From positions 1-64,000 of the IMG/VR virus record IMGVR_UViG_3300030004_000003: a stretch of DNA of 64,000 nucleotides; one strand, given 5' to 3'. Each line of letters starts with the position of its first letter. Position 1 is the stretch's first letter. A model generated the notes under the pieces. The model searched no databases, was not told the DNA's origin, and saw nothing but the letters and a program-made list of their open reading frames with translations. The translations under genes and the position numbers were made by a program. This document shows positions 46,563 through 53,464 of this stretch, in pieces. The DNA is from a virus.

Positions 46563-48202
46563 GCGGTGACGAGTTGAAGTGATGGTGTTTTGACCGCATC
46601 CCAGACGGCGGAGTGGAGTGGCTTTTGAGGCTTGTCGGTGAGGATGATGACGCGGGAGGGAACATGGTAGTGTCCATCGCCGCCGTCTCCACGGGTTCGG
46701 CGGACTTGGCAGACTTCTTGGCCATACTTGCTGCGGCCTTTATCGAGGGAGGTGTAGTGTAGTCCGCACTCATGTCCTCCTGGGAAGACTTGCCGGGTTC
46801 CTGCTGCACAATAAGAGCCTTTGGAGTTGGCGGAATAGGTCGCCTGGGTGGTTCGCAGGATGGTGGAAGGTTTGAATTCTCCGTCGCATCTTCCATGTCG
46901 CCGAATTTCACTTTCTTCCCATTCCTCTTTTTCGTGGGAATTCCAGAGAGACTGGAGGCGTTGGGCGTCCTCGTCGGTCGGGTTGATGAGAGGAATGGTT
47001 TCCGCTTTGGGTGCGGCGGCTTTTGCGGCTTTCCGCTTGGCAAGGAACTCGGCGAGTTCCTCCTCAGTCGGCGGCCGATAGACATCGGCCGCCAGGCGCT
47101 CGACTTCGATGGTATGGGAAAGAATCCTGCCGATGCCGTCGGGGAAGGGATTTCCATAGTGGTTGGTGAAGGATGGCTTGTTATCCTGCACGAGCACGGA
47201 GACAACGCGTCCGGTTTTGCTCGACTTATTGACCTTCTGGATCTGGCGACTTCCCAGGAATCCTCCCGGGATCATCTCCAGATTACCGGCGCGGCCGCCT
47301 TGGGCTTCGAGCATCTGATTCTCGTAGGCGATCCTCAATTTAAGATGGCGGATCGTGGTTGAAATACTGGTTGTTTCCCAGCCTTCGGAATCTGGCGCGT
47401 GATGCGTGCTCAAATAGTGGGCGGCATAGTCGGCGAGGGAAGGCGGGTTTTCTCCCTTTTGATGCTCAAAGTAGTAGGCGTGGGGAGCTTCGGGGTTACA
47501 CGGATGGGCGTGTTTTCCATAACCAGCGATGATGTCGATGAGGTCTTTCTTGGCGCGATTTGCGTCTCCTCCGTAGGCGCGTGTGGCTGCGATGGCCGTG
47601 ATAGCTCCTTCGGGATCTGCTGCAATTTCCTGCACTCTGAGAAAATGAGAAGCGTATTGCTCCTGGGTCTTTTCGGCTGCCCGCAGATCGGATTCCAGAA
47701 CCTTGATGCGGCCCATGCGGACATCGGGTCGGGATTTGTAGAGGGCGTGGCTGATGACGGCCGCTGTACGGCGCGTCCAGTATTCGGCCTTGTCCCAAGC
47801 GTCGGTGGCGCGGGTTCCAATTCGGTCATGACGGGCCGCCGCTTTCTCTGCGCGCTTCTCGCTCTGGAAGCCGTGAGCGGTCGGTTGGCTTTCGTAGCGA
47901 TCAGCGTGACCGATTGCCTCGTCCTGCCGCTTGTCGCGGTATCCTGCGAAGCGCTCGGCACGATCGGCGGCGCGTTCCTCCGGACCCATGTCCTCATCGT
48001 AGATAATGTCGGAGTAGGTCAGAGCGGTGTTCCTTCGTTCTGGTGTCCAAGTTGCGACAAAATCACCTCCTCCAGCTTCGCGTTGCTTGAAGAGGGCTTT
48101 CCATCCTTGGGATTTGAGTTTGAGGTACTCGTCGCGAGGAACCCGACCGATGTAGAGCCGGAGCTTATTATCCTCGGGTGAATAGGTGGCGTATTGTTCC
48201 AT
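46559..48202 (-). CDS. DUF3560-domain protein
   Basis: A 547-residue protein, the largest in the island. Its N-terminal 60 residues (TYSPEDNKLRLYIGR) are followed by the DUF3560 signature: RADRAERFAGYRDKR analogue, HGFQSEKRAEKAAARHDRIG, DKAEYWTRRTAAVISHALYK and RPDVRMGRIKVLE. The central section includes NPFPDGIGRILSHTIEVERL. The final 150 residues contain His/Cys-rich parts (AGTRQVFPGGHECGLHYTSL). DUF3560 proteins occur on phages, plasmids and islands and their role is unknown. Coupling to a methyltransferase suggests a DNA modification or anti-restriction context. Confidence 0.8.
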   Translation of the reverse strand: MEQYATYSPEDNKLRLYIGRVPRDEYLKLKSQGWKALFKQREAGGGDFVATWTPERRNTALTYSDIIYDEDMGPEERAADRAERFAGYRDKRQDEAIGHADRYESQPTAHGFQSEKRAEKAAARHDRIGTRATDAWDKAEYWTRRTAAVISHALYKSRPDVRMGRIKVLESDLRAAEKTQEQYASHFLRVQEIAADPEGAITAIAATRAYGGDANRAKKDLIDIIAGYGKHAHPCNPEAPHAYYFEHQKGENPPSLADYAAHYLSTHHAPDSEGWETTSISTTIRHLKLRIAYENQMLEAQGGRAGNLEMIPGGFLGSRQIQKVNKSSKTGRVVSVLVQDNKPSFTNHYGNPFPDGIGRILSHTIEVERLAADVYRPPTEEELAEFLAKRKAAKAAAPKAETIPLINPTDEDAQRLQSLWNSHEKEEWEESEIRRHGRCDGEFKPSTILRTTQATYSANSKGSYCAAGTRQVFPGGHECGLHYTSLDKGRSKYGQEVCQVRRTRGDGGDGHYHVPSRVIILTDKPQKPLHSAVWDAVKTPSLQLVTA

Positions 48203-48269
48203 AAAGTGGGAAGGTAAAATGTGGGAAAGTGGAAAGGTCGAAGGTCAAAAGACGATGGACGAAGGGGTG
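48203..48269. repeat. Purine-rich spacer with GGAAAG/GTCGAAGGTC units
   Basis: Sixty-seven bases between two island genes, made of repeats such as GTGGGAAAGTGGAAAGGTCG. Similar short runs occur at about 49558-49588 and 53078-53100 and inside the starts of genes at 20134, 25702 and 27047. Confidence 0.4.
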
Positions 48270-48506
48270 TTAATCTTTGGCTTCCGGGAGCGCGTCGAAG
48301 CGCTTCCGGGATTTGATGGGTTGGGTGGTGATGCGGTCGAGGTGATCGCCGTCGAGGGTGAGGTGGCAGCCGAGCTTGTTGGCTCGTGCTGTGATCTGGC
48401 GCACCGGGAAGGATTCATTGATCGGCTTCACGGGAATGTGCAGGTAGCACGGAATGACGCGGTACTTGATGGGCATAAAAGGTGCGTGGGAACGCGGCTT
48501 AGTCAT
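48270..48506 (-). CDS. Unrecognised small island protein
   Basis: A 78-residue protein from ATG 48506. It contains YRVIPCYLHIPVKPINESFP and ITARANKLGCHLTLDGDHLD, a plausible small alpha-beta fold. A minus-strand terminator lies upstream, so it may need its own promoter in the 70 bases between. Function unknown. Confidence 0.45.
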   Translation of the reverse strand: MTKPRSHAPFMPIKYRVIPCYLHIPVKPINESFPVRQITARANKLGCHLTLDGDHLDRITTQPIKSRKRFDALPEAKD

Positions 48507-48575
48507 TCTCGCCACGGGCGAGAAGTCCGAGCGTCAACAGATGATCGGATGACTGATCCGGGAGGATCGGCAGAC

Positions 48576-48599
48576 AAAAAAACCGCTCCGAAGAGCGGC
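48576..48599 (-). terminator. Intrinsic terminator (minus strand)
   Basis: Read on the minus strand, CCGCTC-TTCG-GAGCGG forms a six-base-pair stem with a stable UUCG loop, directly followed by seven T residues. It lies 30 bases after the end of the 108-residue island gene and would separate two transcription units of the island. Confidence 0.85.
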
Positions 48600-48628
48600 T
48601 GTAAAAGGGGGTAGGGTGAAAGGTGGCG

Positions 48629-48955
48629 TTAGAGAGTCATGGGGATGAGTGGGGTGATGCTGACTTCTTCCATCACGGTGTCGCCTTCCAGGTCTTCTGT
48701 GAGGCGGTTGAGCAACAGAATGTGATTGTCCTTCACTTCGACGGTTTGATTGAGTCGTTCATCAAAGTCGTAAATCAGGTTGGATTCCGTGTGGTCGGGA
48801 TCGTCTGGATCTGGCGTCACCACATTCAGAAAAACATGCCCGTCCTCGCCGGTCTCGTTTTCGGTATGGTGATAACGGACATAAGTTCCATCGACTTCGA
48901 CGGCTGCTGCGCCAAAAAGGATCTCGATGGCGGCGGAGAGGGTGATGGTTTTCAT
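48629..48955 (-). CDS. Unrecognised acidic island protein
   Basis: A 108-residue protein from ATG 48955. It has a short hydrophobic start (LSAAIEILFGAAAVEVDG), then YVRYHHTENETGEDGHVFLN and an acidic DPDDPDH run. It is the last gene before the terminator. Function unknown. Confidence 0.5.
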   Translation of the reverse strand: MKTITLSAAIEILFGAAAVEVDGTYVRYHHTENETGEDGHVFLNVVTPDPDDPDHTESNLIYDFDERLNQTVEVKDNHILLLNRLTEDLEGDTVMEEVSITPLIPMTL

Positions 48956-48959
48956 GGTC

Positions 48960-49550
48960 TTACAATTTCGAGGCTGGGATGAGTGAACAGTCGGTGCATT
49001 TGTTGTCCTTGTGGAGCTGTTCGTCGGATTTTCCGCAGTCGATGCACTCGACTCCGTGTGCAAGGTAACTGTTGATGGCTGTGGTGAGTTCAATGCTGGC
49101 CTCGTCGGAGAGGTCGAGTTCCGACAGGATGGATTCCCTCATGGAGTCGTCATCAAGTGCAACGCGCGCAATCTCGGCAAGCTGTACGGACTGCTCGTCG
49201 TTGAAGGGTGAGTGGGCGAAGCCGTCGGATTTCTGTTCTGCGGTGACGCTGGCTCTCTCGATGATTTCTAAAATAGCTTCACAGTCTTCGGATGGGATAT
49301 TTTCGCTCTCGCCTATGTAGTCCTCGATCTCATCGAGGGCGGTTCTGGAAAACCCAGAGGCCGATGTGACGCTGGCGCTTTTAACGGTGCAGAACTGGTC
49401 GAGTTGATGAGAGAATCCCATGTCCTCAGCGGCCTCTAGGGCCCGCTGGATGGCATCCTCGGCGGCGGTTTTCAAATCTGCATCCGTGAAAGGCATTTGC
49501 TCTGGATCATCGGGCGTGATCTCGATCTCAACGGGAATGATGAATTTCAT
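48960..49550 (-). CDS. Acidic island protein with C-terminal zinc ribbon
   Basis: A 196-residue protein, very acidic. It opens with IPVEIEITPDDPEQMPFTDA, followed by helices, and ends with CIDCGKSDEQLHKDNKCTDC, a four-Cys zinc ribbon. It lies four bases upstream of the next island gene. Function unknown. Confidence 0.55.
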   Translation of the reverse strand: MKFIIPVEIEITPDDPEQMPFTDADLKTAAEDAIQRALEAAEDMGFSHQLDQFCTVKSASVTSASGFSRTALDEIEDYIGESENIPSEDCEAILEIIERASVTAEQKSDGFAHSPFNDEQSVQLAEIARVALDDDSMRESILSELDLSDEASIELTTAINSYLAHGVECIDCGKSDEQLHKDNKCTDCSLIPASKL

Positions 49551-49583
49551 GGATGACGGGGTAAAAAGTGGGAAAGTAAAAGG

Positions 49584-50255
49584 TCAGACAACAAATCGCT
49601 CGCCGTCCTCGGTGAATTCGTAGTCGTTGCACCTGATCGACTCGTCTATTTGTTCGTCGGCGTTATGGTATTCATACTCTTTTTCAAGGGTGCGATAGAG
49701 CCAGTCCATAAGATCCCAAAGGGCCTGTTGTGCCAGTTTGAATGCCGCCTCTTGGGCTGGCCACAAAGCTTCATTCTCCGCCAGATTGTTATCTTCGTTA
49801 TCAAAGCATCGCTCCTCCATATTCACGGATTTTGCGAAGTAGTATCGGTAGTTATGGGTGATCTCGATGCTTAGGAAGGGCTGATCTTTCGCAGCTTTTT
49901 CGATTGCCTCGGCGATCCGGTGGAGATCCTCATCGAGGGGTGCAAATTCCCTCAGTTTTCCGGGCTGGACGGCACTCGCTCTCCATGTCCCCTCAAAGCA
50001 GGCTCCATCTCCCTGAGACCAAAATCCGCTCCACCAGATGCTCGGTTCCTGTCGGGTTTTTCCGTTACCAAGCCGGACTGAGTGAAAGGCGATGTCGATG
50101 CCTAGCAGTGGGGCGATCTGGCAGAGATCTTCAGTGACACTTTCGGAATAAAAGGTATCTCCCTCGCTGGATTTTCTCCACCAGTTCCGGGCGGTTTCCT
50201 TGGCGGCATCGGTGAGTTCATCAAACTCATAAACTTGGATTTCTACGGTTTTCAT
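49584..50255 (-). CDS. Conserved phage protein (VYEFDELTDAAKE family)
   Basis: A 223-residue acidic protein. VYEFDELTDAAKETARNWWR at residues 8-27 followed by SVTEDLCQIAPLLGID and IWWSGFWSQGDGACFEG is the signature of a phage family of unknown function that is sometimes labelled antitoxin-like. ITHNYRYYFAKSVNM and a helical C-terminal region complete it. ATGA coupling to its upstream neighbour. Confidence 0.65.
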   Translation of the reverse strand: MKTVEIQVYEFDELTDAAKETARNWWRKSSEGDTFYSESVTEDLCQIAPLLGIDIAFHSVRLGNGKTRQEPSIWWSGFWSQGDGACFEGTWRASAVQPGKLREFAPLDEDLHRIAEAIEKAAKDQPFLSIEITHNYRYYFAKSVNMEERCFDNEDNNLAENEALWPAQEAAFKLAQQALWDLMDWLYRTLEKEYEYHNADEQIDESIRCNDYEFTEDGERFVV

Positions 50256-50851
50256 ACGGGTTGTTCCTCCGGGGTGAACCAGCCGTGGTTTGCGGCTTCA
50301 TAGACGCAGGGGGTGCCCTCAATGGTCTCGGTCAGTTCGTCCTCCAGGATGTCGAATTGCGTCAGATAGGTGATCAGGAGAGTCTCAAGCTGGTTGTGGT
50401 CCCAGTCGCGCACGGGCTTCTGCCAGAGCGGATCGTCCAGATCATTGGAGTAGAAGGAACAGAATCCGCTCCGGTGCGAGTGGCGGTCGAATATGACCGA
50501 GCGGAGGGTTTCCTCCTTGATGTTTTCAGCAATCCGTTCGATCTGCTCTACAGGGATCAGGACAAAGCAGATGTCAGTGGAAAAATTGTAAAACTTCGGG
50601 CTTTTCAGACTCTCCAGTTCCATCGGAATGCCGGTTTCACTGGAGAAAGCGGAGACCCATCCTTTGGTGATGGCCTCGGCGGCAAGTAACCAGGAGAAGC
50701 GTTTATCGACATCGCTCCAGTCCTGGCCGGTGGATTCCATCTCAGACTCGATTTCCTGATCCATCAGGCCATCCAGATAGGAATTGTAGAAGCCTGGGAA
50801 CCAAGGGAGGACAACGAGGAGCTTGTCGGGATCTTTAGAAAGGTTGCTCAT
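50252..50851 (-). CDS. Conserved phage protein (LPWFPGFYNSYLD family)
   Basis: The start at 50851 gives an ATGA overlap. The 199-residue product has VVLPWFPGFYNSYLDGLMDQ near its N-terminus, SPKFYNFSTDICFVLIP in the centre and an acidic C-terminal half. I recognise the first motif from uncharacterised phage proteins that often neighbour the preceding family. It may act together with its two neighbours. Function unknown. Confidence 0.6.
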   Translation of the reverse strand: MSNLSKDPDKLLVVLPWFPGFYNSYLDGLMDQEIESEMESTGQDWSDVDKRFSWLLAAEAITKGWVSAFSSETGIPMELESLKSPKFYNFSTDICFVLIPVEQIERIAENIKEETLRSVIFDRHSHRSGFCSFYSNDLDDPLWQKPVRDWDHNQLETLLITYLTQFDILEDELTETIEGTPCVYEAANHGWFTPEEQPV

Positions 50852-51381
50852 GCCACTCCTCCTTCGCAGACGCTGATGGCTGATTTTTCGAGGGCGTTGT
50901 AAAATGCTTCGGTGCAAGCCTCTTCCCATGCGGTACAGATCTCCTCCTGAAGATCCTGAACATCTTCGTCTTCGAGTTCCGTTTCGGTGAAGAGTTTTGC
51001 CATTAGTGATTGTGGAGTTTCATCACCAGCCCATTCCCCGCTGAGATTAGGGAGTTTGAAGGCATCTATTACCACAGGATCGCCGTCGCGGTAGCCATCA
51101 AGAAATTTCCTCGCAGCTTCCTTTTCTCCACGGGTGGCGCGACCTCCCCAGAGATCCTGAATATGCCATTCGGCGGCATTGACTCCGGCGGTGATTCCGT
51201 CATTTCTGGCCAAAATAAGCACGTCATTGGTGCGCGACTCGATTTTGGACGCTACCCAGTCATCGTATCCCAGCCGGGTGTCGTCGTTGGCTATTTCGTA
51301 GCGCCAGTCCAACTTTGGGAAGCTGGGATGCTCTTCAGTATCGGAGTAGTGAGGAATAGTGGGTGCGTCGGCGTAGCTCAT
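50848..51381 (-). CDS. Conserved phage protein (LDWRYEIANDDTRLGYDDW family)
   Basis: A 177-residue acidic protein. KLDWRYEIANDDTRLGYDDW near residues 22-41 is a motif seen in small phage proteins of unknown function. It is followed by LILARNDGITAGVNAAEWHI, and the C-terminus is helical (EEICTAWEEACTEAFYNALE). ATGA coupling on both sides. Confidence 0.6.
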   Translation of the reverse strand: MSYADAPTIPHYSDTEEHPSFPKLDWRYEIANDDTRLGYDDWVASKIESRTNDVLILARNDGITAGVNAAEWHIQDLWGGRATRGEKEAARKFLDGYRDGDPVVIDAFKLPNLSGEWAGDETPQSLMAKLFTETELEDEDVQDLQEEICTAWEEACTEAFYNALEKSAISVCEGGVA

Positions 51382-51482
51382 GGTGTAGGGTGGTAGAGGG
51401 TGACGATTCGGACGGTTAGGGCCGTCAGGATGAATCCGAGCGCGCAAAGGAGTCGGATGAGGGCGTAGTGACGTTGAGTCAT
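51378..51482 (-). CDS. 34-residue membrane peptide
   Basis: A very short gene that overlaps both the upstream and downstream genes by ATGA. It encodes one membrane helix (LIRLLCALGFILTALTVRIV) with an Arg/His-rich front. Both overlaps match the coupling used throughout the island, which is the main reason to accept it. Function unknown. Confidence 0.55.
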   Translation of the reverse strand: MTQRHYALIRLLCALGFILTALTVRIVTLYHPTP

Positions 51483-51706
51483 CGGATTTTCACCAGTTGG
51501 CCCATCTGAATGCTCCAGTAGTGGGAGAGATGGCCTCTGAGGGAATCAAGGGTGCGCTGGTTGCCGAGCGGCTTTCCAAGGCGCATTCCGTGAATGTCTC
51601 GCCAATACCGGTGCTCCTCTTTCGGACGGCTGAAATGCAGTGTGCCGAGACACCCTAGTCGGGCGAGGCGGTAGAGACGGTGGAAGGTTTCCCGTGAAAG
51701 GTTCAT
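51479..51706 (-). CDS. Small basic island protein
   Basis: A 75-residue Arg/Leu/His-rich protein (ETFHRLYRLARLGCLGTLHF, GKPLGNQRTLDSLRGHLSHY). It overlaps the 34-residue membrane peptide gene by ATGA. A nucleic-acid-binding role is possible from charge. Function unknown. Confidence 0.5.
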   Translation of the reverse strand: MNLSRETFHRLYRLARLGCLGTLHFSRPKEEHRYWRDIHGMRLGKPLGNQRTLDSLRGHLSHYWSIQMGQLVKIR

Positions 51707-51746
51707 GGGTGGGCAATAAGTCGGGGATTACTTCTTTGCTGATGAG

Positions 51747-51905
51747 TCAACGGCTCCGCTTTTTCCGTCTGAGAAACCTGGCGGCACGGCGTTCTAGTTT
51801 GATCTGGTAGTCGTCGCGATCTCCCCAGGGCTCACACTCCTCCTTGGCGGAGTCCATGAGGTGCAAGGAAGGGTTCTGAATGGGTCTGATGGATGGCATA
51901 TACAT
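51747..51905 (-). CDS. 52-residue basic protein
   Basis: I take ATG 51905, since an earlier in-frame start at 51962 would lie inside a terminator hairpin. The product is Pro/Ser at the front and ends in LERRAARFLRRKKRSR. No Shine-Dalgarno sequence is evident. First gene of this island transcription unit. Function unknown. Confidence 0.45.
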   Translation of the reverse strand: MYMPSIRPIQNPSLHLMDSAKEECEPWGDRDDYQIKLERRAARFLRRKKRSR

Positions 51906-51939
51906 GGTAAAAAAATGTCGGATGGTTTGATCTAGGCAC

Positions 51940-51976
51940 AAAAAAGCCGGGAGGATTTTCACCCTCCCGGCTTTTT
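51940..51976. terminator. Bidirectional intrinsic terminator
   Basis: GCCGGGAGG at 51946-51954 pairs perfectly with CCTCCCGGC at 51963-51971 around an 8-base loop. The stem is flanked by six A residues on the left and five T residues on the right, so it can terminate both strands. It ends the transcript of the 257-residue gene at 52767 and separates it from the rest of the island. Confidence 0.9.
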
Positions 51977-51993
51977 CTTCTCCGGTGGAATTT

Positions 51994-52767
51994 TTAGGCT
52001 AGAGCGGTCATTGAATTTTTCAGGGAAGCGGACAGGGAAACGCTTTCCCCTATCTGGAGATATTCCCGGAGCGTTTGATATTGAACCCGGCGCGCTCCTT
52101 CCTCCAGTGGCTGCCTTGTGAGGATGGAAAGGGGATTTTTTCCGGCTGCGATATTTCGCACAATCTTTAGTTTCTCCTTCAGATTAAAGGATGCTTTCCG
52201 GCTTTGATCGTGCTTCGCTGATTGAAAAATTGCGCTTCGAAGTGTGCGCAATTGATCGGCCAGGCGAAGCCGTTCCGCTTGCCTCTTCTCCTCGTGATCG
52301 TGTGGAATGATGAGCTTGTGAGGGTGGAACTGTTGCACTTCGTCCAGGTTGTTTTCTCGTGAAACATCATGGTTGCCGCCGTTCATTCTTAGAAGGTCGC
52401 GCACTGCTCGGAAAATCTGGGCGATTCCTTCAGGCTGCTTGTGAATGCCTTGCGCCACCATAGCAAAGACGGTTTGCGCTGCGTCCTGTTTGTCCTGAAG
52501 GGAAAGGACGCGCTCGGGTCTCTGGTTTAATGACCGCTTGCGCGTGAATTTGCTCGCCTGCTGCTTCCCCTCTGGGAATTCGATTCGATGGATCACGGCG
52601 CTTGCCAGTCGAGCGCTTTCTTCGTCGGGCGCGTGAAGGTAGGAAGGGAGCGTTTCCGTGATTTCCTCCTCTTCTCTGTTTTTCAATCCGTCCACCTTGC
52701 GCTTTTTATGCGTCAAATTAGTGAATTGAATATGCGTTTTTACTGTGTTTGATTTAGTGCCTTTCAT
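51994..52767 (-). CDS. Unrecognised basic protein, possible island regulator
   Basis: A 257-residue protein set apart in its own transcription unit at the head of the island. It is rich in Lys, Arg and Gln (HIQFTNLTHKKRKVDGL, HDHEEKRQAERLRLADQLRT, NLKEKLKIVRNIAAGKNPLS). A section near its C-terminus (VQYQTLREYLQIGESVSLSA) could be a DNA-binding helix pair. No Shine-Dalgarno sequence is visible. Its isolated position next to repeated elements suggests a regulator, which is inference. Confidence 0.5.
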   Translation of the reverse strand: MKGTKSNTVKTHIQFTNLTHKKRKVDGLKNREEEEITETLPSYLHAPDEESARLASAVIHRIEFPEGKQQASKFTRKRSLNQRPERVLSLQDKQDAAQTVFAMVAQGIHKQPEGIAQIFRAVRDLLRMNGGNHDVSRENNLDEVQQFHPHKLIIPHDHEEKRQAERLRLADQLRTLRSAIFQSAKHDQSRKASFNLKEKLKIVRNIAAGKNPLSILTRQPLEEGARRVQYQTLREYLQIGESVSLSASLKNSMTALA

Positions 52768-52846
52768 AGGGTTAAAGACTAAGGTTTATCTCTCACTTTA
52801 TCAAGATCAAAAGATCATTATTCGATCACTTTCTCTCTATTATTAA

Positions 52847-52868
52847 GGGAATAACCCGTAAGAGATTC
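52847..52868. repeat. Island element, copy A
   Basis: A 22-base unit beginning GGGAATAACCCGTAAGAG, identical to copy B 67 bases away. Similarity to copy B extends to the left over about 16 more bases (TTTCTCTCTAT). Copy C is near 45192. Confidence 0.85.
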
Positions 52869-52913
52869 GACTCTTTCACTCTCTTTCATTCAATAATTTT
52901 TCTCTATAGATAG

Positions 52914-52935
52914 GGGAATAACCCGTAAGAGATTC
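52914..52935. repeat. Island element, copy B
   Basis: Identical over 22 bases to copy A. Together with copy C it shares the longer left flank GATAGGGGAATAA. Confidence 0.85.
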
Positions 52936-53194
52936 TCGGTCTAGCAACGTCTAACAATGCAATCTTACAAGCAAACAATAAACATACTTATACATAATTA
53001 TGTTTATGCGGTCGTCCGTTGTAATTAGGTGATCCTTTGATAAAACTAACCATGTTATTTTTATGCAGAGGAAGCTAAAGGGGAAGGCTGAAATCTAAAG
53101 GAGGATCGGCCATCGGCGATCTGATTCAGCTTTCAGCTTTCAGGTTTCATCCCTTATCGAATTCATCGGTTCGGTTGACTCCTGCCGTGTGGGT

Positions 53195-53440
53195 ATGGCG
53201 AGCAACGAATGGATGGAAATCTACCGGTCTTACTCCGGGATTGAGTTGGCGAATGAAATAACTCTGCTGAAGAAGCAGGCCACGCTCTACACCGCCCAGA
53301 CGCTCGGGGACAAGTCGCACACCAAGGATCTCCAACTCGTCACGAACCGCCTCCACGCCGCCACGCGCGTTCGCAATGAGGTTCGCTTCCGGGGTGCTCC
53401 TAATTTCGCCGCCCCTGATTTCAGCAACGGCATCGGTTGA
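53195..53440 (+). CDS. Head-tail joining protein, gpW-like
   Basis: An 81-residue protein from ATG 53195 (GTG at 53189 is in frame). A helix (NEWMEIYRSYSGIELANEITLL is the start region), a turn and a second helix (KDLQLVTNRLHAATRVRNEV) match the size and layout of gpW, which closes the head vertex. In lambda W lies between the large terminase and portal genes; here the same order holds except for the inserted island. Confidence 0.6.
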   Translation: MASNEWMEIYRSYSGIELANEITLLKKQATLYTAQTLGDKSHTKDLQLVTNRLHAATRVRNEVRFRGAPNFAAPDFSNGIG

Positions 53441-53464
53441 GGCATCCGACCCCTTTTTGAGCTT

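Larger units (their letters stand above)
52768..53194. promoter_or_regulatory. AT-rich divergent regulatory region
   Basis: A 427-base gap between the island and the gpW-like gene. It contains two copies of a 22-bp element, an inverted repeat AAACATA/TATGTTT (52980-52986 and 52999-53005, 12 bases apart) around AT-rich DNA, and a purine-rich then pyrimidine-rich stretch (GGAAGGCTGAAATC; TTCAGCTTTCAGCTTTCAGG at 53126-53145). It probably holds the promoters for both the minus-strand island and the plus-strand head operon, but I cannot pick -35 and -10 boxes with confidence. Confidence 0.5.

Noticed and set aside
47399-48181. Plus-strand open frame of 260 codons
   Set aside because: It lies opposite the DUF3560 gene, whose signature motifs are clear.
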